From positions 41,764,819-41,828,818 of the forward strand of contig JAPTYO010000008.1 of assembly GCA_036873135.1 (NCBI GenBank): a DNA stretch of 64,000 bases. Reading direction: 5' to 3'. The DNA comes from Clarkia xantiana subsp. parviflora (lineage: Eukaryota; Streptophyta; Magnoliopsida; Myrtales; Onagraceae). Within the stretch, counting starts at the first letter, position 1. Each line of letters begins with the position of its first letter. Below are positions 1 to 10,666 of this stretch, one piece after another. The notes beneath the pieces were generated by a model. It saw nothing but the letters and a program-made list of their open reading frames with translations. It did no database searches and was not told where the DNA came from. Made by a program: the position numbers and the translations under genes.

Positions 1-623
1 TATGCGCAATAGGATAGACATGTTATGCTGATTGAAATTATCTAGAATCCATTTCTAGAAATTTCGCATGATTGATTGTAAGCATGAATTGCAAGTCAGC
101 CCCTAATATTTTCAAAACATTTTTAAAACTGAAAATACCAGTCGCCAATTATGCATGATGTATGCAGAAGTTGCATGTTTTGACACGTATGCTAGAATGT
201 TCATGAATGAAAGCATGTGGTAATTTACTTTAAGTAGAATTATGTATGCTAAGGAACATTAGACGCATGACGCGTACGCATGTTGTTTTGGTTTGTTCAT
301 TGTTTATGGCGTGATATAGTATTATGCATGTGTAAATTATCGGATAATTTTACAAAATCAAAAAGGGCCATGGGAAAGTCAAGATCGGGTATGCTTGTTT
401 GAAAATTCCCGTTCCGGTAATTTGCAAAATAATAACCGTTTTCAAAAGACTCGTCTATTGGATTGAAGACGACAATGGTGTGAATCACAACACCCCCTTC
501 CCTCGGTTTGCTGGCGGTCGGTTTGGTTTAGTGACTGAAGGATCACTATTCGTCGTATTCCATCTTAATAGATAATTCGATGTTTGCAATTCTGTCAAAA
601 TGTTATTGTCTCCCTAACTTTGC

Positions 624-845
624 ATGATTGTCATTGTAATAGTTCTAATGGCTCGATCGGATCATTTTAAGAAAATATGCAAACTGGATGATATTAATTA
701 TGATGATTGGAAAATTAGTGTTGAGTGTGACCTGATACCTGCGGGAGTCGAGGATCGTATCGATCCAAAAGGTCAACGTACACATACAAACGAGGGAGGG
801 ACACCTTACAGATACAATAATAAAGACAAGTTATGGAGGGATTAA
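624..845 (+). pseudogene. Copia A gag N-terminal relic
   Basis: A 73-residue open stretch reading roughly HFKKICKLDDINYDDWKI, which resembles the start of copia gag proteins (a short hydrophobic/charged lead followed by an N-Y-x-x-W core). It ends in a stop at 845, and no continuous gag or zinc knuckle follows; further weak open pieces at 1042-1284 are not clearly gag. Assignment rests on position (between the element's leader and its RT) and this one motif, so it is tentative. Confidence 0.45.
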
Positions 846-3187
846 AGAGCTCGAAAAATAATCTGCTCGCATCTGACAGCTGGAACGGAGGAAAGGACTA
901 TTCAAAAGAGCACATTGCATCTTTGGTGCACCTTACACCTTCGCTACGGGAAGGGAAAGGCAGCCGAAGCAAGAGAATTAATGGCCGCATACCATGAAAT
1001 TCTGTGCAAGGAGAATGGGATAAAAACTGTTCTCGACGCCGATGATAACGGAGATGTTTCCTCTTTCATGGTTTGCTGGTGATAACGGACTTACACGTCT
1101 GATCACAGCAATTAAAACGGCAATTGAATTATATAATGCCGATCATAAAGATGAAAAGATCTTCAAACTTCTGAATTTTCCGATGCCAGGCTTACTGGAC
1201 TTCGGAATTGCTTGGATAAACCCAACAATAAAAGGTCTAAACGATAATCCGGTGCGACAACCACTGTTGATTTATGTACTATAAAAGGTACGCCTCGTTT
1301 ACCACAATAAATAAAACGGTGAAACGTTTTATCTGATGCACAAACATCCGATAGAATTTAGTTTTGAATTTATTTTCAGGTGAGTTGCTCAAACGTGGTT
1401 AAAGACTACCTTCCTTGTATAACTTTCTTTGTCGTGGCTGCAGTTATTGATCCGGAAACTTTGTCATTATTTTTGTTAAGATTCCCTATTTACCCGTTTA
1501 TATGTTTAAATTTACCCGTTTACTATTCAGTTCATGAATTGGCCTACTTATCAAAATTAATCGACCCGGTTAAACGGGATCGATCCGGAATGAATAACTA
1601 AAACACAAAATCCATCGGTAAGACGATTGGATTAAATCAAAAACACTTACCTCTTAATCGTGAATAACGAACCATCATTTTAATACATCCATTGATTGCA
1701 TAAAGTCGTAAAACGAACTGACCGTTAATTTCATCCTTATTTATTAGTACTCCATTTAAAACAATTATTTGCGTAATAATTAAAACATGTTCAAACCAAT
1801 TAAGTTAAATTTGAAAATGAAACGATTTAAACCACGGGATAAAACTGGTTTTATGCGTCGTACGCGCGTGTACCTCGAAAGATGGAACACATCGTTTTAA
1901 AGTACAAATTTAATAATGAAGTGTTTTAATGTAAGAGTGCTAATTTTCGTTTATGATTCTTTGGAAATAACCCATTGATGACTACCATGGTTAGAGGTAT
2001 GCTTTAATGCTACTACGATCAAGTAGTACATCAACTATAGCATTAAGCATGAGCTCAAATGCATAGTCCATGAGGTGGATAAGTCTCTGGATGAGTTAGT
2101 AAACGAAAGGAGGTAGTCAGTAAAATGACACTCCCACTATAAGCCTTGAACGAAAAGTTTGGCTAAGCAATCATATTATTAAATACTTCGAGAAACATAG
2201 TTTAATATTTCATTATGTTAGAACTCAATATTAATTGTTCATACAGAATGAAATTAAGTTGATTCATATTAATGTAACACTATGTACTAATATGATCGGT
2301 TGACGCGTTACCATAAAAGCCAACGAATGATACGGGTAAAACCTAATCATAAAGAATACAAGTATTATTGAGTACGGTCTACTCTTAAAGAATACAAGTT
2401 TAAGATTAGCTTGGATTAATTGTAACGTGGTCGAACATGACACATTATAGAAATTCGAGGATGGACTTCCAATGCTTTGCGGAATGAAACGAACTAAGTA
2501 CTGATCGGATTAAAATGGATAACGGAGATTCTCAGGTCCCACTTACTTCGAGTGGGAGAATGATATAGCATTAGTAAATGCATTATTGAATGACATGGTA
2601 AATGATGATGGAAACGTCCTCATAATAAATCCAGTGGGAGGGCTCACTCCCCCTCACATAATCATCAATAAATGTTAATGCGAATCAAGTCGGACCTGAT
2701 AATCATAATGCTGAACCATTGGATGAAAACCCAATAGTCGTCACAACTACCCATTATTCCTAGTGGGAGGAAACGACTAACTTGATTCCAGATCCTAGTG
2801 ATCAAGGAATAAATCTCGGAGGTAAAATCCAGAGACCAAGAGGTCATTCTAAGAAAGTTGTAGACCAAAGTTCTAGCACCGCCATAACTCCCAGTGGGAG
2901 TAATGCTCCGAGAATAAGCATTATTCCGAGTGGGAGTAACGATCAGACTCAAGATGAGGTTATCAAGCCTAGACTTAGTCTAAGGCAACGAACTTCTTTT
3001 AAGAAGTATCCCATCAAGTGAGACATTCGTTCACGAACCAGTGACGGTTCGGCAAGCATTGGAAGAACATCAAACGTTGGAATGGAGGAAAACAATGGAG
3101 GATGAAAATGCCTAAATTAGAACGTATTCGGTTTGGTCTTTAGATGATTTACCTGCTAACCACAGAGCAATAGGAGCTAAGTGGGTT

Positions 3188-3742
3188 TTGAAACTCAAAC
3201 TCACTGCTGATGGAGAAATCGAGCAATACAAAGCTCGATTGGTTGCAAAAGGATATACCCAAATTCATGGAGTAGACTTTGATGAAACATACTCACCAAT
3301 TGTGCGTTATACCACAGTTAGGGCCATCCTTGCCATTGTTGCATATCTAGAGCTGCACCAAATGGATGTTAAGACCGCATTCCTCCATGGAAACCTGGAG
3401 GAAGAGATCTATATGGAGCAGCCAGAGGGTTTTATTACTCCTGGCAAAGAACGTAAAGTTTGCAAACTCCAAAGATCTATTTACGGTCTTAAACAATCGT
3501 CTCGGAAATGGTATCGCAGATTCCACGAGGAAATCGTTGGAAACGGATTTGTGAATCTTCACGAGGATCCCTGCGTTTACACCAAGACCTCCGGATCTAA
3601 ATATGTCATCATAACCTTATACGTGGATGACATACTCATTGTTGCGAATGATGTGAGTTTCATGAACAAATCAAAGTCCTGGTTATCATCAGCATTTGAG
3701 ATAAAAAGAAATGGGAGAGGCCACATACATCTTAAGCATTAA
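3188..3742 (+). pseudogene. Copia A reverse transcriptase (RVT_2) fragment
   Basis: About 184 residues of a copia-type reverse transcriptase. Visible motifs in order: YKARLVAKGYTQ near residue 14, the D-E-T-Y-S-P segment, the MDVKTAFLHGNLEEEIYMEQP block near residues 58-78, KVCKLQRSIYGLKQS near 91-105, and the catalytic YVDD near 145. In a live element this enzyme copies the element RNA in the cytoplasmic particle. It is broken: upstream (2780-3187) only a degenerate linker is left, integrase and protease are not recognisable, and the frame is lost at 3742 just after the palm domain, with RNase H resuming in another frame at 3915. Confidence 0.85.
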
Positions 3743-3914
3743 AATTGCCCGAGATCGTGCCGCCCGGAGATTGTGTCTGTCTCAAGAATTATATATCAAC
3801 AAACTATTGAAAAGATTCAGAATGCTCGATGCCAAACTCGTGGATACACCGGTTGTGTTCAGGTGAGCGCTGTCAAAGCGTGATGGCTCGAAGAACCAGC
3901 AGGAGCATGAACAA

Positions 3915-4595
3915 ATGAAGAATGCAGAGTATCTAAGCATGGTAGGAAGTCTAATGTACGCCATGCTATGTACTCGGCCGGACATCTGTAATGTTGTGGG
4001 CCTAGTAGCAAAATTCCTATCAGATCCTGGCTATCAACATTTAAAGGCCGTAAAACGAATTATAAGATATCTGAAAGGTACTGCCAATTATGTTCGGTGC
4101 TATAAGGGCAGACAAATCGAATTGACTGGTTATAGTGACGCCGAACAAGGTGGCGATCCGGACGATCGTAAGTCCACCACAGGGGGAGTTTTCCTCCTTG
4201 TTGATGCTGTCATATCATGGGTAAGCAAGAAGCAAACCTGTGCCGCGCTTTCCACTATGAAATCAGAATTCGTTGCCCTTTCTAAAAACGCACAAGAAGC
4301 AGTCTGGCTGAAAAGGCTTCTTACTGCATTAATTGGCACTGACAAGAAGAGCAAACTTGTGAAGGTATACTCCGACAGTCAGGTAGCCATTGCAGCAGTT
4401 AAGAGTCCAAAGTACCATAGTAGGACCAAATACATTGATGTGAAATACAATTATGCAAAATCTATTTTGGAAGACAATATAATCTCTTTAGAATACTTGT
4501 CCACAAACAATATGGCCGCAGACCCATTAACTAAGCCATTACGTAGAGAAATTTTCGAAAATCACGTAAAACTGCTTGGATTACGTAGGGCTTAA
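3915..4595 (+). pseudogene. Copia A RNase H domain
   Basis: 226 residues covering the end of the polymerase connection and the copia RNase H. Visible pieces: SMVGSLMYAMLCTRPDIC at residues 8-25, a Y-S-D-A-E block with DRKSTTGGVFLL near residues 73-95, SWVSKKQ, and VYSDSQVAIAAVKSPKYHSR near 150-170, ending in ADPLTKPLRREIFENHV. The TGY-S-D-A-E position normally carries the first catalytic Asp and appears kept. The domain is open from start to stop at 4595, but it is cut off from RT by a frameshift at 3742-3915, so no full polyprotein can be made. The stretch 4596-5722 after it is non-coding and is shared with Copia B (24411-25543). Confidence 0.85.
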
Positions 4596-5722
4596 TAAGT
4601 GGCTTGTATGAGTGATGGTATTTTGACATTTGAAATGATATTTTGATTGAATAAAAGAATTACAAATTGAGTATATGATCTATCGACATCATAATGATAA
4701 ATAACATCGGATTTTACGGTCTATAAACTAAGTCGTAGGAAGAAGTAAAACTCTTCCACCAAAATTATGTCGGATGTGAACCTTGCCTCGTCACACAGTC
4801 ACGGTCATCTTGTAGGAGAGGGGAACCTCTACCACAGCAAGATTGGCTAAGAACCAGGGGATAAACCTGGTTAAACGAAACGATAACTTGGTCACGCTTA
4901 TAGCAGGACTCAATCATCATTTTGTAAATCGCCGTGTTGGACTCTGTCCATCATTAAAATCACATTCAGGGCCAGATGAAAGCCTCTGCGATAGCATGAT
5001 TGACATATCCCACCCCTGGCTTGTCCAGGTGTGATATCGACGCGTGCTTCATACTACGCGTGCCATGTTCGACCACGGGGTCATGCTCGATTGTGCTAGC
5101 TAGAATCCTTGTGATTCAAAAGGCGCATACTTTTTCACCTTGAGCGTGTGATTGATCCCGGGTGTCTTATGAAGAGGCACCCAAAGTATCATCTCGAACT
5201 CATAACTTATACCTAAAGTCTAGCTCAATGTTCGCTTCCCGGCGTACGAGCGTAGAGCCAAAGAAAACGGCCAAGTGACCACGTCTTTGGAAAACGGTTG
5301 AGTTAGACCAAGGGTATAAGTGATGGGTATGGTCATGTTCACCTATAATTCGCCGATTCTCGTGTTCACAAGGTGGCCACCAACCGGATATTAGTTGAAG
5401 GTTGTGAACACTTGTACGGATGACCTGGAGAAGTATTCATATGTGGAAAACTGGGCAATTGGAGAATTATCAGTTGACCAAGGATACAGTGCGGTACATA
5501 TTTTATTTTTGACAGGATTGATTTACGAAAAAGAATCAACGTTCTGCGGGCGCTACAACACTCCTAACAGATGAGTAGCACGATGCCCGTCGTATCCACC
5601 AGTCGCACGGCAAACCTCGTATGAACTATTCGGAGACGGAGACAATAACTGAAGACTAAAATGTTGATGCTATTGGATGACAATACATTAACAGGCACCC
5701 TCCCATTCCGGCAAGTGGGAGC

Positions 5723-6058
5723 TGTTAGCATATGGTGACGTGGCGCCATAATTGGTAGCCCGTTAATATATGTGGTTATCTAAGATAATTAGGTAAATGT
5801 CACATTAGGGCTAACTGGGCCAGACTCAATTCCCATGTGACATGGGAGGCCCAAAATTGGGCCTCCCCAACCACATGATAAGTCGGCTGAAACCCTAATA
5901 GTAGGGAGGAGGATTTTCTCCTCCTCCTACTATATAAGGAGGTCTTGGGGTCACCTCCAAAACACACCTTGATCATAACTCCTCCTAAGTTGTGATTTGA
6001 GAAAAATCCCTTTCTCTCTATAGTAAGTTCGGCCGGCCCCATAAACACCACTATTGGT
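5723..6058 (+). repeat. Copia A 3' LTR, left part (336 bp)
   Basis: Starts TGTTAGCATATGG right after the purine tract GGCAAGTGGGAGC and aligns with the LTRs of Copia B (17568 and 25544). A TATA-like box TATATAAG lies at 5931-5938, next to a GA/TC-rich inverted repeat at 5901-5930 that could form a hairpin. The MULE interrupts it after ACTATTGGT at 6058; with the right part (15086-15349) it makes exactly 600 bp, the same length as the 5' LTR of Copia B. Confidence 0.88.
6050..6058. repeat. 9-bp target-site duplication of the MULE, left copy
   Basis: ACTATTGGT here is repeated exactly at 15077-15085. Nine bases is the standard duplication length for Mutator-like elements. Confidence 0.93.
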
Positions 6059-6462
6059 GAGTTTTTACCAAAATAGGTGTACATGCAAAACCAAACACAA
6101 ATGTAGGCTAAAAAAACAAAGATTGTCAAATTTGGGTCTGGCCGGGTCGGGGGGACAAGGCCAAGAGAGTTCAAATTTTGGAACTCACTTGGCCGGGTAG
6201 GGGGGACCTGGCCAAGCAGTTCAAAATTTGAACCACTTGGCCGGGTCCCCCCGACCCGGCCAAGTGGCATTGGATTCCCTTGGTCGGGCCGACCAAGGGA
6301 ATCTGGACCAGCCAGCAAGGGACCCTTGCTGGCTGATATGACCGGTCACTAACCGGTCACGGTCCAGTCAATTTTTTTTTTTTTAATTCAGATTCGATTT
6401 TTTTTAACTCATTATTTCTTTCTCTATATATACACATACAACCCACCACTATCTAACTTCAT

Positions 6463-7346
6463 AAGAACCTATGAAAGGTCTGAACTATCACCCATGTTAA
6501 CGGGAGAGGTCTGAAATTTAAAAAGTTAATAACAGAGGTCTGAAATTTCTGTTTTGTTGATAACAGCGGTCTCCGTTAGTTTTTTCCGTTAAAACTAACG
6601 GAAGTTGGTCACATGCTTGGCATGTGACCGAAAATAAAATAAATTTCCAAAAATGCCCTTCTATCAAGTGTGCCCCTCACATGCTTGGAGTGAAAAGACC
6701 AAAATGCCCTTGAAGCCACCACGGTACTCCGGTGACCACCAATCGTACTCCGACGACCACCACCGTACTCCGGCGACCACCACCAAGGCTCCGATTGGGC
6801 CAAAGTTGGAGCCACCGGCCCCGATTGGGCTCCGATCGGAGCTTTTTTGGCTCCGATCGGAGCTTTTTTGGCTCCGATCGTAGCTTTTTTGGCTCCGATC
6901 GGAGCTCTTTGGCCCCGATCGGAGCTCTTTGGCCCCGATCGGAGCTTTTTGGCTCCGATCGGAGCTTTTTTCTGAGGTGGTGGCCAGAGCCGAGGTGGTG
7001 GTCGTCGGAGTCGAGGTGGTGGTCGCCGGAGTCGGGTGGTGGTGGCCGGAGTCGGGTGGTGGTGGCCGGAGTCAGGTGGCGGTGGCCGGAGTTGGGTGGT
7101 TTTAATTTGACTTTAGGGGTAAAATTGACATTTCACATTTCCTTAAATAAGATATTAAATAAAACAAAATATTAAAGGGGCAAAAATGTCATTTCACACA
7201 ATTCTGTTAAATTTAACCCTAAAAATGGACGGAAAACCTCAAATCAACAAAATTGAAATTTCAGACCTCTGTTATTAACTTTTTAAATTTCAGACATCTC
7301 CCGTTAACATGGGTGATAGTTCAAACCTTTCATAGGTTCTTAACCC
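6463..7346. mobile_element. Small non-autonomous MULE-like element, copy 1
   Basis: Ends are inverted: AAGAACCTATGAAAGGTCTGA on the left and its mirror closing in CATAGGTTCTTAACCC at 7346, with ~90 bp of inverted homology (GGGAGAGGTCTGAAATT...). No transposase. The centre (6650-7120) is GC-rich with GGTGGTGGYCGCCGGAGT-like repeats and a cluster of palindromes, so the open frames there are low-complexity artefacts. A second copy is at 57048-58023, where the full end GGGTTAAGAACC and a 9-bp duplication are present. Here the first five bases of the element and about 15-20 bp of flank are missing on the left, as comparison with the right arm of the host MULE shows. Confidence 0.85.
6829..6965. 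repeat. Array of 14-bp perfect palindromes GCTCCGATCGGAGC
   Basis: Seven units about 20-22 bp apart, four exactly GCTCCGATCGGAGC and three with one change, separated by short TTTTTTGG or TCTTTGG runs. Each unit is its own reverse complement. A degenerate version is found in the second copy of the same element (57470-57610). Confidence 0.85.
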
Positions 7347-7422
7347 TACAATTTACTACCCTCTAACAATTTACTACTCTCTTACATTCAACATTCAAGA
7401 ATTTCATAAGTTCATTTAGTCA

Positions 7423-9641
7423 ATGGCTGCTGAAGGAAGTTCAAGTAGGAGAACTGCTCGTGGGAAGCAACCTATGGTATCATCTGCACCTCTCCTATAC
7501 CGCCAGAGTACACACAAGTCTGAAATTAGCCACAATGATACTGTAAGTTTTACTACTTAAACTTTTAATTGCAATTTATGGTTAAAATTTAAGTAGTGAT
7601 ACACTTATTAACCATGTAAAGTATATACACGGTTATATGTCATACTGTAAATACTTATATATATGTACAATTATTATTTTTAAAATTTCAAATTCATGGA
7701 ATGATATTTTACCACCTTTAGCAAACATGTTGTACATTTAAAATATATTGGTCCATAAAACCATCTTTTTCAAACATGTTCCATGTTTTACATATTTTTC
7801 CCTAATTATATAGATAAAGTATAAAAATATGTAGTTAAATATAGTTTCTAAATTTTTATCAACATGCCATTTTTGCTTGTTTTGATTCGTATTTTGATTT
7901 AAAAACGTAAAAATGCACGTTTTTACGGCTTAAAAACGAGTTTTTAATTATATAAATATGTGATGTGTATTATATTACATTTTATTATTAATCAAATAGT
8001 CAGCCAATATGCATATATTATTCATGTTTAGTAATTTGGACATTCATGATGATAGGTTCAAAAACCTACTATGAGACGGTGCTTGGTTCGATCATACTGT
8101 ATGTGGGAGATCGACCCGCTAACTAGCAGTTACGTCGAGGCAACTGGTTTCAAGTTTGCAGGCAAGACATCTGCTTTAAAGTTAGATCCTTCACTACTTC
8201 ATGCACTAGACGAGAGGTGGCATCCAGAGACACACACGTTTCACCTTCCACAAGGTGAAATGACTATCACCCTACAAGATGTGTCTATGATTTTAGGGTT
8301 ACGAGCTGACGGTATGCCGGTAACTGATTTCTACCGGAGACATATTGAGGAGAGAGAAGATACATGTGAAGAGGATAACCTCAAAACCCGTATAAATGAA
8401 GCCACTGCTAACGCGTTCTACGATTGCTTCGGGACCGTACCCGATACAAAGAATTTAAGAGGAACAACAATGGAGTGTAAAGTAACGTATTTTGAACAAT
8501 GGAAAGTAGAATATGGTGCGGATGATTATCAAACGACAAATCATGTTGAAGCATTACGTAGGGCAAGAGCATATTTAATGATCCTTCTAGGTGAATGTCT
8601 ATTAGCAAATTCTAGCCAAGGGCATATACCTATGGAGTACGCACATTTTTTGCGTGATCTTGGTGAGTGTAGTAAATTCAGCTGGGCATCAGCTGTATTG
8701 GGCTTAACGTACAGAGGTCTCTGTAAGTGGACCACCAAAAAAGACCAAATAGATCTCCCGGTTTGCGGTGTCCTCCTACATGTATTAAGAATATTTTGAA
8801 ATACAATGTACAGGTTTGTAGTGACGGCGTGCTAATTTAAACCGTAATGCAGGTCTGGTGTTGGACGCGTATTGCAGTTGGCAGACCGAAAATGGTGAAT
8901 CCCCCTAACATGTATGAAACTTTCGGTTGTTGGTGGGTAGGAGCGAAGACCCGAAAAGAAAATGTGGTACCTCTTTCCCGTTTCTATTATCGGGATCAGT
9001 TGATTAATATAAAAAAATCAGGGGTAACAAAAAATTTATGTTAATAATATTTTCAGTGTTAATTAAAGTTGTCATGTATATAAATTAATTATAATACTGT
9101 TCACTTGCAGATTCGTTGGGAGCCGTACTCGGACGATGTATTGGTGCGCGTGGCTCTAGTCTGCGGGGAGAGTTGGAACTTGTCTAAAATGCGGCTGCCT
9201 CTGATCCACTTCAATTGCGTGGAATGGCAAAGGGACGATCGAGTGAATCGACAACTTGGCTTGCCTCAACCAATCCCCGAAAACTTTCCCATAAGTCGAC
9301 GAGAATGGGATGCTTTCCATGGTAAAAGTGAAAAGTGGATGAAGACATCTACGAAAACCTGGGAACAAAAGCATGCGAAGTACATCTTGAAGTGGAATAG
9401 ACGTTGGGAAGATTATGAAACTCCTGTTCTTATAGGTGCAGAATACATGGTCTACATGAGTTGGTACGCATCTGTCACTAGGAACATCGTATATTACGAT
9501 GATTTCCCACCAACTAATGAAGAGCTCCCACGAACTAATAAAGAGCTCCCACCAAGTGAGACACCAAACTTGCCGACCCAAGAACCCTTGCTGACGCAAG
9601 CACACTTGACGATGAAAGGCTATTTTGACCCACACAGATAG
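7423..9641 (+). CDS. Plant mobile domain (PMD / MAIN-like) protein encoded inside the MULE
   Basis: Four exons by my reading: 7423-7542, 8056-8781, 8853-9023 and 9111-9641, all joined in phase 0 with GT..AG introns (donors GTAAGT, GTATTA, GTAACA), giving about 514 residues with no internal stop. Exon 1 is Ser/Arg-rich and hydrophilic. Residues ~45-460 match what is known of the PMD family (PF10536): a LHALDERWHPETHTFHLP block, TLQDVSMILGLRADG, a long helical middle, CGVLLH joined to VWCWTRIAVGRP, and IRWEPY followed by HFNCVEWQRDDRVNRQLG. In the host family, MAIN and MAIL1 are nuclear proteins needed for silencing and genome stability; related copies ride in MULEs and gypsy elements. Start ATG and promoter lie inside the terminal repeat. 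The stop at 9639-9641 comes before a recognisable further exon (9745-10100), so the protein may be C-terminally truncated. Family assignment is firm, exon ends moderately so, function unknown. Confidence 0.78.
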
Positions 9642-9744
9642 TCCCAACAAGTGCTGGTATATGATTTTTTTTTACAATTATATAAAATCACTATAAACTT
9701 ATATATCAGATTTTTTTAAATAAATGTTATGTTATTGTGTGTAG

Positions 9745-10100
9745 TTACGCCAAATCTCTAAAAAGTTCCCGGAAGGCGCTGCTTGAAACAGAGGATATGT
9801 ACATCACGAAATGCCTACAGGAAACTATTGAACACGCACGTGTTGCGTTTGAAGAAGTCGGGATGCGTAGACATTTTGATGTATCAATGTCGTAGGAAGT
9901 GAACCAAGTTAGCGACGAGGATGAGCCGCATATTGCCCAAACAGCCGTTTATAGCACGCAACCTCCGTTATCTACACAAGACACACAGAATCTGTGGGAT
10001 GGAGCGGGGTATCGGCCATACATATCTTCTCAATACGGGTGGTCAAGGCTCATGGGCCAATACGGGTGGTCAAGACCAATGGTTAAATACGTGTTGAAAT
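9745..10100 (+). pseudogene. Probable lost C-terminal exon of the PMD gene
   Basis: After a possible acceptor (GTGTGTAG, ending 9744), one frame reads YAKSLKSSRKALLETEDMY and on through CLQETIEHARVAFEEVG, an amphipathic helical stretch. A TAG at 9893-9895 interrupts it, and the same frame then continues with an acidic Ser/Thr/Gln-rich tail ending in a duplicated QYGWSR motif. This is the kind of C-terminal tail PMD proteins carry. It is out of the translated gene because exon 3 ends in a stop 100 bp earlier. Confidence 0.45.
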
Positions 10101-10393
10101 ATTATGATTTCCTTCTTTCGAATGTAATATGTATTAATAAGTTAAGACTATTCGTAACATTTATTTACTCAAAATTTTTGTTCGTTTCTAAAATTCGAAA
10201 TGCTCCAAAAAAAAGTTCATCAAGTATGTGGCCGTAAAAACATAAAATTAGAGTAATTCGTATAAATTCTACGATACTTCAGTTCTGTCACCGTTTGCAC
10301 CGTTGGTTTTCTGTATACAGTCAGAACTCATAGTAAAAAATTCATACGGTTTGAAGGAGGTACCAAAAAATGAAATTTGGCCAAATTAGAGCG

Positions 10394-10398
<5 letters not shown>

Positions 10399-10426
<28 letters not shown>
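10399..10426 (+). repeat. Homopolymer of 28 G
   Basis: An uninterrupted run of 28 guanines in the gap between the PMD gene and the transposase (10240-10666). The rest of that gap is AT-rich and holds nothing I can identify. Confidence 0.9.
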
Positions 10427-10666
10427 TCAAACAACATTATGGAGTGAAAACCCTAAAATTTGAAATGCTTAAAAAAAATTAAGAAAATTATAGAATGTTA
10501 ATTACGTTATAAAATGCTTAAGTTTCAAGTTTCGTTGTGTTTGGAGTTGTAGATAATCGGCAATCATCCGTCAAAGTTCATACAATTCAACTTTTACCGT
10601 TCAAATAACACAACAGACATTACAAAAGAAATAGTACATAAGAACAAGTACGATACATACATAAAA

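Larger units (their letters stand above)
1..6058 (+). mobile_element. Copia A: Ty1/copia element, internal region and first part of its 3' LTR
   Basis: Decayed Ty1/copia retrotransposon whose 5' LTR and leader lie left of the window. The order seen is a gag relic, then reverse transcriptase, then RNase H, a ~1.1-kb 3' untranslated stretch, a polypurine tract (about 5712-5722) and an LTR beginning TGTTAGCATATGG at 5723. RT followed by RNase H with the polymerase genes in this order is copia-type; the RNase H ending is like Tork/TAR-lineage elements (lineage is inference). The same family recurs as Copia B at 17568-26144, which shares the LTR, the 3' untranslated stretch and pol. The LTR is interrupted at 6058 by a MULE and resumes at 15086. 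Stretches between the coding relics (846-3187) show only scattered stops and no other gene. Confidence 0.85.
6059..7498 (+). repeat. MULE left terminal inverted repeat (~560 bp plus an 884-bp insertion)
   Basis: Reads as the reverse complement of 14505-15076. Homology runs from the very end (6059) to about 6462, is broken by a nested small MULE (6463-7346), and resumes at 7347 to about 7498. It contains a GC-rich block of GGCCGGGTCGGGG-type repeats (6130-6270), a TATATATA stretch near 6424, and the start codon and first ~25 codons of the PMD gene. It is therefore promoter plus first-exon sequence as well as a transposase-binding end. Confidence 0.9.

Noticed and set aside
6609..7175. Open frames of 68-147 codons in the small MULE copy 1
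   Set aside because: Low-complexity translations of GGTGGTGG and GCTCCGATC repeats on both strands; the same happens in copy 2 (57289-57872).
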